Source: Lineus longissimus
Taxonomy: Eukaryota > Nemertea > Pilidiophora > Heteronemertea > Lineidae
Assembly (NCBI RefSeq): GCF_910592395.1
Contig: NC_088308.1
Span: 25,495,501 to 25,559,500, forward strand
Reading direction: 5' to 3'
Length of the DNA stretch: 64,000 bases
Part shown: piece after piece, positions 55,931 to 64,000 of the stretch
Layout: each line of letters opens with the position of its first letter
How positions within the stretch are numbered: the stretch's first letter is position 1
Made by a program: the position numbers and the translations under genes
Notes under the pieces: generated by a model
The model's database searches: none
What the model was told of the DNA's origin: nothing
The model's input: the letters and a program-made list of their open reading frames with translations, nothing else

Positions 55931-57668
55931 CATCGTCAGATTTTGCGAAGAGTTGTTATAAATTCATCTTCCTTGGCGACATCTAATCTTAAACTTGAAC
56001 GAAGACGTAATAAGACAGATAGGCAAACAGTCGATTCAGCTTTAAACAAGAAGCACGAAGTCGCCCGGCGAGCCGTGATCTAAATAGCATTCTCATTAGC
56101 ATTAGACATCCAACAAACAGACTTCGTTCAAATCAGGTAATATGACTTCTTTTTTTATACTTGGTACCTATGGTCGATCAAACATTTGGCTTGCGCGACT
56201 GAGCGGACACTGGACGCCACAACCAAACTTTACCAGTAGTGAGTGCCAACTACATGCATGGCCTGACTGCTTCCATTCTTTACCGTACATCACCTGAAGG
56301 TCTGGGACAGTGGATGTTTTAGAAGGTTGCTCACACGGCGGTTATGCCTCTGTCCTCATTTCCTTTTTTCGGTTCCAGCATCGTTGTTGTTCATTGCGTT
56401 GAGGAATTGCGGATTGTTCATTGCGCGCCACCTCGCCCGATACGATGGAACTGGTTTTTCCTGTCGCTGCCCTAGCAACCAGCATGGAATTGATTTTTTT
56501 CTTTTCCCTCTGTAGCCTTGGCCTATAGCCTAAAGAGACTACCATTACTTTTTAGAATTAACAAGCTTGGACAAATTTGCATTGCTATTGCATTCGACAA
56601 CTGGATTAGCGAATACTGAGGATTTGGGGCAAATATTGTTTCAGCAAATTGGATGAAAGCTGCACAAACAGTAATGACATGTTTGATGCTTCCCTGCAGT
56701 TTGTTTTCACACAATTCGATTATCTGCGGTCTAAATGCATTTAAGAACGAGTGTTCCTCCACCGAGGCCACGTTCGAGATAACTCTTCAAATGGCCACGT
56801 TTTCGCACTTGTTGGGCGGTACGTGTTTTAACCCAATTTCATCATACCTGTCCAAGTTCAGCTCTGTTGAGAGTTTCCCGAAATAGGTTTCCAGCAATCA
56901 TGGTATATATAGGTTTATCATCAACCCTAAAATGTTGTACCACTGACCGAAAATCACCGAAGTGGAGGTAATCGCCAAAAAGTGTACATTCATTATTTAT
57001 TTTACTTTCAATTTCCTCAGAAGCCATGTGACATCCGCCCTATCACGAAGAGGTCCGTGGTCACATTCATCAAATGAGGTATACGTCTCTCTGTTTATTT
57101 CAAATATTGCCTCTTCTAAGAGGGAGTTTTCCAATCAATTTCCTTGACTAGAACTCAAGGAAGCCATATGTCTTCGCTGTCACGAACTGACCTTTCATCT
57201 CGATCTGGAGGAAATCCGCCACCTTGAAAACTGCAGAACGAAGCAATTAAGTGGTGGAATGTCAGTCCGGTTCGCCTTTGTGCTGCTAATCATAACAGTT
57301 ACCGGCGGGGAAGCTAGGACGACAGCAGATGTGAGTGGCTGCAGGTTCTACCAGGCCCAGTTACTTAGCGCAGTCTCCAAACAGATCTAGAAGATTGCCA
57401 AGTATTCGTGGTAGTTTCTTTTGCAAGTTGTTTAGGCAGATAGCAGGGGTAACAGCGCATTATGTAAACACCCGACAAGCGAAATGAGTTATGTATACGA
57501 GCGACCTCGCGTTCGAATATGATAAGCTTGCCTTCGTCCAATCTTTGTATAAAATGAGGCTAACTGCAGCTGACTGCACGAATGGGTGTCTTGGCCTTCG
57601 ATCCGCTAAGCGAATTCTCACACGTTTTAGAATCAATTGCTATTGACAATCAATACCTACATAAAGGC

Positions 57669-58721
57669 CTAAAGATTTCCTTGACATCTTCTGAGAAGAA
57701 ATCTAGAGAAACTGTGTAGATAATGATAATTGACGCAACTTATACTGAGAAAATATCCAGATAATTCGAGGATGAAGTCGATGTAAGCGAGAGTCCGGTC
57801 AGACCATTTTCGTATCATTTGTTCATATATTTGGAAGAGCCATATAGCTACAGTTGGTAACATTAGAATGACGTACGCGGTGGATACGGACAATAGGTTG
57901 CTGACACATCGCATCTCCTTCTTATGACGGGATCTTTCCTTCGAACCGGACACTAGCTGGGTTTTTGACTTGACACCAATTATTATTATAATGTTTAGCA
58001 GTGTGATGACAATTGATGGCACTACTTGAATCAGAGTGAATACCTGAGTAAAAAATGTCACAACATACCATTGGGGCTTTTCTGTTATCTTGTAGAAACA
58101 GATGGACCTATCCTGGTTACCCCCAGGTGGATATGGACCAAGCATCTTAAAGTCGACTATTGTATGTGACCAAAATGACAACGAAAGTATAAGAATGCTC
58201 CATAAAACGAACTTTCGTCGCCAAGTGGTCAAGATGACAGCCGACTTCAGGGGGACCAGAACTGCAATAACTCTTTCTATAGAGAATGCTATGATTATCC
58301 AAGCTGACATGAACTGACAATTGAACCATATATAAGTGTGTATTTTGCAGCCAATATCATTCCATCCGCGGACAGAGATGACCCGACCAAAGGACATGTA
58401 ATAAAGGCTTGACTGCTTCCAGAACCCAAGCCCTGTGACCAAGTTACCCGTATCCGACAACGCCAAGCAGCCGAGATAGGTGGCGCTGACACTGTCTCTC
58501 TTTCTCTGCCGAATAAAGATCACTATGCTCAGGGTGTTCCCAAACAAACCAAGAGCAACGAAAAAGATTATCAAGTAGCCACCAAAGAGTCTGATGTATT
58601 GGTAGAACCGATCATAAAATGACGTGTCTTCGGTGGACACGTTTAATGTTGTCGCCATGGCGTTTATTTTGTCTTTGTTCATTTCATCATCTGTCGAGAC
58701 GTTCAGGAATGTTAAATCCAT
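57669..58721 (-). CDS. Rhodopsin-class (class A) orphan GPCR, peptide-receptor-like, single exon
   Basis: A 350-residue seven-helix plasma-membrane receptor expected to couple an extracellular ligand, probably a peptide, to G proteins. The start is well fixed: in-frame TAG and TGA stops lie one codon upstream of the ATG. N-glycosylation sequons are at N7 and N27. Helices are roughly 47-70, 80-103, 122-156, 170-190, 219-250, 272-299 and 310-335. Class A landmarks are G61-N62 (TM1), D90 (TM2), C125 paired with C208, E149-R150 at the end of TM3, W174 (TM4), P235 (TM5) and P289 (TM6). Deviations: ERV replaces DRY, Met287 sits where the TM6 toggle Trp is expected, and NPxxY is N-Y-H-Y-L. The tail is only about 15 residues, with a possible palmitoylated Cys346. 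The overall look recalls FMRFamide/TRH-type receptors of invertebrates; the ligand is unknown. Intact, so probably functional. Confidence 0.93.
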   Translation of the reverse strand: MDLTFLNVSTDDEMNKDKINAMATTLNVSTEDTSFYDRFYQYIRLFGGYLIIFFVALGLFGNTLSIVIFIRQRKRDSVSATYLGCLALSDTGNLVTGLGFWKQSSLYYMSFGRVISVRGWNDIGCKIHTYIWFNCQFMSAWIIIAFSIERVIAVLVPLKSAVILTTWRRKFVLWSILILSLSFWSHTIVDFKMLGPYPPGGNQDRSICFYKITEKPQWYVVTFFTQVFTLIQVVPSIVITLLNIIIIIGVKSKTQLVSGSKERSRHKKEMRCVSNLLSVSTAYVILMLPTVAIWLFQIYEQMIRKWSDRTLAYIDFILELSGYFLSISCVNYHYLHSFSRFLLRRCQGNL

Positions 58722-60083
58722 CGCTCACTATGAAGCATGACTGAAAAGTACTGTGACTTGTAATCACCATGACTAGTTCTTTCACTTCGCGCATCCGCAG
58801 ACATGGAACTTTGGTATACGTTTTGCAGATTGCAAGTAAAGTCACAACCTGTCCCATATGTTTACCGGATGTGACTGTACGGGTGAGTGTCTTCGGTGTA
58901 ATTGCGAAAACAGAGTACAGCATATAAAACTCTAAGGTCGCAACGTCTCTCCTTCGATCCTGGTCTTACGGTCCCAAGCACTCTTGTGTCTGCAAGGACT
59001 ACGTAGGCCTGAAGAAGGGGATTGGAGTTGTTGTAACTGACAAGACGCTTGGAGCCCAGGGTCTCTTCTGTTGTGTAATGTGTCTTCAGCAACACGATGA
59101 CAACGTATACTTACAGCTTCCGTGGAACCAGGTGATCCAATACACTCCACTCGATACTGATGATATCACAGAGAAAGATAAATGATAACTGTGGTGTCTG
59201 TTTTAGAGCAGCAATACTATACTATACTATACAGTATTTCACTCCGAACGCATTATTGTCTTCCTTTACGATGGCAATGTCCACTGTACCGAACTCCTCT
59301 TCTGCATAGTTGGCACCGCTCAGCAACAGTGTGCGTTCTAAAACTGCCCCGAGATATTATCAAAAGAATAGAAATCTCCAAATGAGAAGGAGGCACCAAT
59401 TGCACTTTCTGATCAATGATGATGAAATCCTGAGGACTGAAAGAGAAGAAGTGACTCCTTATAATCATCATTATCACTCATTTTATATCAAACACCTCTC
59501 ACAGGCTTACGATTGTTTGGATATGTGTCACGAATTCAGTTGACGGTTCTTTTCGGGTTTTTCTTTCTTGCCATACATGCAACAGACTGACACTGTAGCT
59601 TAGCCTACGAGTTAAGGACCAGCGAGGATTATCACAACTCCCAGTTCTGATGATGATAATGATCTTAGTAATGATACAATCCGGACGCAGTGGACCGGCC
59701 ACGTTCCTCACATAAGGAGACCAAATTAGGATGACGCAATGGACTGCCCAGGGAGTCTAAGTAATAATATGGGTTTTATCTTTTGTCCTATGTTGGATTC
59801 GAAGAACGGATAAAATTTCACAACTGTCACCCATAATTTACAACTAATGTTTCAAGAGATAATTATATGGGCTCGCACTAGTAAGTCAATCCATTCTCAA
59901 ATTTCCACAGACTAGTTTGTCCCAATTATTGCAGGGAGTTAGATATCACAAAGGACAAGGCAAGGCTTTCAGATTTTGCTTCACTTTCTGAACTGCTGAA
60001 CTAATATACCCAAATAAAGCAAATGTAACGACAAAGGCTACTACTGAAGTATACGTTGCATAGAAACATATGAGACACCTGAG
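58722..60083. other. Spacer between the divergent GPCR and POLD2 genes
   Basis: No coding exon recognised. It contains a four-unit actat repeat at about 59211-59231. It presumably carries the promoter and any 5' untranslated sequence of the minus-strand GPCR, but no TATA box can be assigned with confidence. Confidence 0.5.
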
Positions 60084-60214
60084 TTCAGCGAATTTGCATC
60101 ACCTAGTAAAGTTCAGCGAAATTGCATTATTACTGCTTTTATACACACCCGGCCAATTGACGATCCGGTTGCCAGGCCCAGCCATAATTTCTTCCAACCC
60201 AACATGGCGGGAAG
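60084..60214 (+). promoter_or_regulatory. POLD2: Putative POLD2 promoter: octamer repeats, CCAAT box, YY1/E2F-like element
   Basis: Visible motifs upstream of the POLD2 ATG: a direct repeat of gttcagcgaa at about 60084 and 60112, the first followed by the POU octamer ATTTGCAT; a CCAAT box in ggccaattg at 60153; and aacatggcgggaag at 60201-60214, which overlays a YY1-type AACATGGCGG with an E2F-type GCGGGAA. CCAAT and E2F sites are typical of replication genes. The ATG inside the YY1-like site would open a five-codon upstream ORF if it is transcribed. The transcription start is not determined. Confidence 0.35.
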
Positions 60215-60339
60215 TTATTGAAAAATTTCATTTTTTGACATACAGACATAGAAAATCGTCTCATACTAAACTGATATAAGTTGACAGTGTCCAGTAATTG
60301 GCAGGAGAATACTTTGATATAGATAGATTTATAAAAACA

Positions 60340-63300
60340 ATGTTTACCGACGCGAAACAGCTGGAAACAGTGGGTAAACTGCTGTCGAACCCGAATGACC
60401 ACTCGCAGAAAAATTTCCCTCGATCCAGTCTTGACCATGAAAATCTGTCTGATCGATTCAAGTTGAAGACAAGGAATTTTGGCCGGCAGTTCGCTCACCT
60501 TTATGCTGAGCGATTACAAATGATGAGGGCCAATGTTACCAGTGCTGCAAGGAAGAAATGGGGTGTGTTTCACTAGTTTTAAATGTGACACTGGTCAGGG
60601 GCCAAGTTCAGTTGGCAAGCATCCTGATACTCCGTCAAACCTGTCTATTCAGCATGTTCAGTGTAAGCCTGGCACTCGTTTAACCGTGAACATTCGTCTG
60701 GACAATCTCTTTCACAGTTCAACATTCATCCATCAAGCTCGTGACATTAACTTGGTAAAAAAAATTATATCTGGTTGATTAACTTGATATTCCAAAGGCA
60801 CTGTATTTCCTTTAAGTCTGGGTGTTGCCATTTGGGATTGTCTCACAGTCATTGACAGTCGCATTGTTGGAAATTCAATAACGAAGAAGTCCTAATTTTG
60901 TCCTCCTTCAGGTCCAGATATTCCAATACGGAAGTTATTTGAGCTGAATTCTGATGAAGAGTGTATTGTGATTGCTACTCTGTTCAAGAAGATGCAGCTG
61001 AAGCCTAACATATTGAGGGAAATTAGTGATGAGGTAAGAGTGTCCTTAATTTGTGTGACGGCTTGTTAAAGGGTGACTATAGGCATATCCTCCAACAACC
61101 CTGTGACGAAAGTCAATAACAAACACTGGTGATTTCATTTGTATTTTTTGCAGCACAACTTGACACCTCAGCCCATCCTGACCAGGTACACTCACGAGGA
61201 TGATGAACTCATCCTGGAAGACGAGCTACAGAGAATAGTCCTAAAGGGAAATATTGATGTTCATAAGTTTGCCACTGGTGTTGTCATTGCTGTTAAGGGC
61301 ATCGAACCGGAGACTGACAAGGGAAAGTTCCACGTTGAAGAACATTGCTTTCAGTGTCTACCTAGCCAAGTCCCAAGGCCAGTGGTGGAAAAAGACAGGT
61401 ACCTTGAGCTGTGTGTCTACTAATTCACATGCACTGATGTTGCTGGGCAAAGGACATCACAGGGATTTAGAACAACCTTTTAATGACAAAATTTCTCAAG
61501 AAAACTGAGCTGTTTTGTAAAGTACCACAAGCAGTCCGGGGCCAACAGAAAAAGATGCTGTGATACATTGTATTTGAGTTGCCCAGTCTGTAATAGGAGT
61601 TGTCATGCAGTTACTCTACAGTGACAGTGTTTTCGGTCCTGTTGTAAATAACGTATTTACTGTTTCAGATATGTAGCATTGGTGTCTGGCTTCGACATTG
61701 GCAACACAACAGAGGATTCTCTCGGCTTGCAGTTAATGGTGGACTTCCTGACAGGACAGTTGGGTGATGTGGGACAACAGGAGGCTGCCGCAAGTATAGC
61801 AAGAGTTATTATTGCTGGTAACTCACTTCACGAATCAACACAATCAAAAGGACAATTAAACAAGGTACAGCTGGTTCAATAGTCAATACTCTGCAGTGTC
61901 TCATTATATCAAAACTCATTACCTGAAGTATTCAGCTATCCATTTGTAAATCTCGTCAGCTTCTCAAGTGCACCTTTCTGTTCTTGTATGTACTGTGAAA
62001 AGGATGTCCCGTAGACAGATATTCATGCATGGGTGCACTGTCATCAGCAAAATCATCCCTGTCATCCAAGAATTACACCGGTCTCTTTTTTTCAGGCCAA
62101 ATATTTATCAAAGAATGAATCAGCTGGGACAGTTGCAGCAGTCAGAACCCTAGATGACATTCTCGTACAACTAGCTGTAAGTTTATGATAATTGACCAAA
62201 AATTACGAATGAAGGCAGGGCCAACGCAAAGCATTACTCGCTCTGACTGGCTGTAGGTCATTCTCTAAGAGCAGCCCTTCTTTGATGGTAGATACAAACT
62301 GAGCTTGTACAAGAGACGGTAGTGAGGTCCATCGTGTTGTTGATACAGAGATCCCTTCTATTTCAGGCCTGCGTTGACATTGACATCATGCCAGGAGAAT
62401 TTGACCCTGGTAATTACGTCATGCCGCAACAACCCCTGCACAAATGTATGTTTCCTCAGGCAACAGTCTATCCGACCATGCATTCTGTAACTAATCCTTA
62501 CGACTGCTCAGTAGATGGAATCAGGTAAGATATGCTCGAACCAGAGGCGTCAACATTTTGTCTTTATACATGTAGATGTAGGCTGTGACCTATGATATCC
62601 TAAGAGATTTCTTCATGAATTTTCTGACTGAAAAAAAATATGAGGGTTATAATTGTTTTTATTTTCCAGATTCCTAGGAACCTCTGGCCAGAATGTTACA
62701 GATATTCATAGATACAGCAGACTCGATGACAGATTGGAAATACTTGAAAATTTATTGACATGGGGACATCTGGCTCCAACTGCACCAGATACGCTAGGTA
62801 AATTACAATGCTGTTACTGCTGAGGCTTAGAATTGATAACAGTAAGGAGCCTTCTATAGCATTAAATCCAATGCTGTTTCATCGCTCAAAGCGCTTCATA
62901 TGAGCACCCTTGCTATTGGCATGTACATTCTGAATTCAAGCTCAGCTCCCTGGGGAGTATACCATGTCCGAACTGCATGTATTCAGTGCTCAGGACTGAC
63001 ATTCATTATTGATTCTAAATTCGATCCTGTCTTGTTGCAGGGTGCTATCCATATTATGACGAGGATCCTTTCATCTTGACCGAAAGTCCACATGTCTACT
63101 TTGCCGGAAATCAGCCAGAATATCGAACAAAAGTTTGTAAAGGTATGTGATACGTCTGTATTCCTACGTGCATGCAAGGAAGCTGTTGTCAGCAGCTGAC
63201 CAAAGAAGGAGACAAGATGTCCCTACAGCTTGATGTGACCACTTCAAGGACCACCAAGGAGAAGCCCCTCATCCATGGAGGCATGCTCTTCAGTGACTTA

Positions 63301-63563
63301 GAGAGCACAGTAACTGCAGTATCTGAAATTTGCCAGTTGATATGGCTGTTGGAGGCTACTGGCACTAGTATTTCAACTGAAACCAATCTTGTTTCATTGC
63401 AGGTGATCGGGGCCAGGAAGTCCTCTTAGTGTGTGTGCCAAATTTTAGTACAACAGGAACATGTGTTTTGGTGAACCTACGAAGCATGGAGTGTTCACCC
63501 CTGGTGTTCCATTCAAAACTGACAACATCTTCACCGTCTGTAAGCCCCGACGTGGAGAAATAG
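60340..63563 (+). CDS. POLD2: DNA polymerase delta subunit 2 (p50/B subunit), complete nine-exon gene
   Basis: Encodes the essential B subunit of replicative DNA polymerase delta, which links the catalytic subunit to POLD3/POLD4 in the nucleus. Exons: 60340-60562, 60912-61033, 61154-61398, 61669-61864, 62096-62176, 62367-62524, 62670-62797, 63041-63142 and 63403-63563. Every intron (120-349 bp) is GT-AG and phases join exactly, giving 471 aa against 469 in human. Diagnostic stretches include LEDELQRI (about residues 136-143), VTNPY, MPGEFDP (297-303), FLGTSGQNV (343-351), APDTLGCYP and VYFAG. By family knowledge, an N-terminal OB fold is followed by an inactive calcineurin-like phosphoesterase domain. 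The start is chosen because an in-frame TAA lies at 60295 and no ATG intervenes; the protein begins Met-Phe like the human one. No frameshift or missing block. A 5' untranslated exon cannot be excluded. Confidence 0.97.
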
Positions 63564-63856
63564 ACATTTACATAATGCATTTACGCAGCAGTGCGTGAGG
63601 ACATGCATGTTTTCACCTTGTGAACATTATCGGTTCATTGGTGGTGAATTTGTGAAGGACACTGTTTCTGTGAGCTTGACTTGAACTGTTGATCTCACAA
63701 GGTCATACATGTGGTGCGGATAACATCTTGTGTGTCTTCTGCCGGATTATTGTTTTGGATTCACCTGACTATATTCATAGACCTGTTGATGCTGACAACA
63801 GCCTCTGACAGTTTAGGAGATTAGAAACTGTTGTTTATGGAATGAACTTTTTTTTC

Positions 63857-63862
63857 AATAAA
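63857..63862 (+). terminator. POLD2: Polyadenylation signal of POLD2
   Basis: Canonical AATAAA 294 bp after the POLD2 stop codon, preceded by a T-run. Transcript cleavage would be expected about 10-30 bp downstream, giving a 3' UTR of roughly 300 bp. Confidence 0.75.
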
Positions 63863-64000
63863 ATCATGTATTCCACATATCCTGGTCTTTACTTGTTTAT
63901 CAATGAAATCATTGGACATTGAGAAAGGATTATCATTGGTCCCACTTCAGCTGATTTCAGATTAGTACTGGACAAGGCAGATAATGTCTATGCTCAGTTG

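Noticed and set aside
58722-58923. Upstream extension of the GPCR frame
   Set aside because: In-frame TAG and TGA codons immediately precede the ATG.

Overview
This is animal nuclear DNA, about 40% GC, with spliced genes, a polyadenylation signal, microsatellites and short inverted-repeat elements. It has no operons, ribosome-binding sites or other bacterial features. The lineage cannot be fixed from this window. A divergent intronless peptide-type GPCR, POLD2 introns of only 120-350 bp and scattered copies of the palindromic acatgtacatgta motif suggest a marine invertebrate, possibly a deuterostome (hemichordate, echinoderm or cephalochordate). That placement is inference.

Only two genes can be named, both in the last 7 kb. 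A single-exon rhodopsin-class GPCR lies on the minus strand at 57669-58721. A complete nine-exon POLD2 gene (DNA polymerase delta subunit 2, 471 aa, all introns GT-AG) lies on the plus strand at 60340-63563, with AATAAA at 63857. They are divergently arranged about 1.6 kb apart, and nothing suggests a functional link. The POLD2 leader has a CCAAT box, a combined YY1/E2F-like element and a direct repeat carrying an octamer motif, which fits an S-phase gene.

The first 57 kb is gene-poor. It holds a degenerate ~39-bp minisatellite (1937-2195), two 97%-identical 170-bp elements with terminal inverted repeats (19677-19846 and 23391-23560), a homogenised nine-copy 75-bp tandem array (39753-40424), a ~155-bp MITE-like element (45553-45708) with a partial relative at 46628, a 42-unit CGT microsatellite (48061-48186) and several hairpins or palindromes (1241, 11310, 42263, 51757, 54653). 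A ~190-bp degenerate tandem repeat near 55350-55930 may derive from coding exons.

Several segments are coding-like in composition or unusually long open frames, some with splice-like edges: 11464-11670, 13969-14154, 26185-26361, 41332-41907, 50308-50676 and 53128-53661. None gave a family I recognise, and most are open on both strands, so they are low-confidence candidates. Nothing in the window amounts to a recognisable new multi-gene system.
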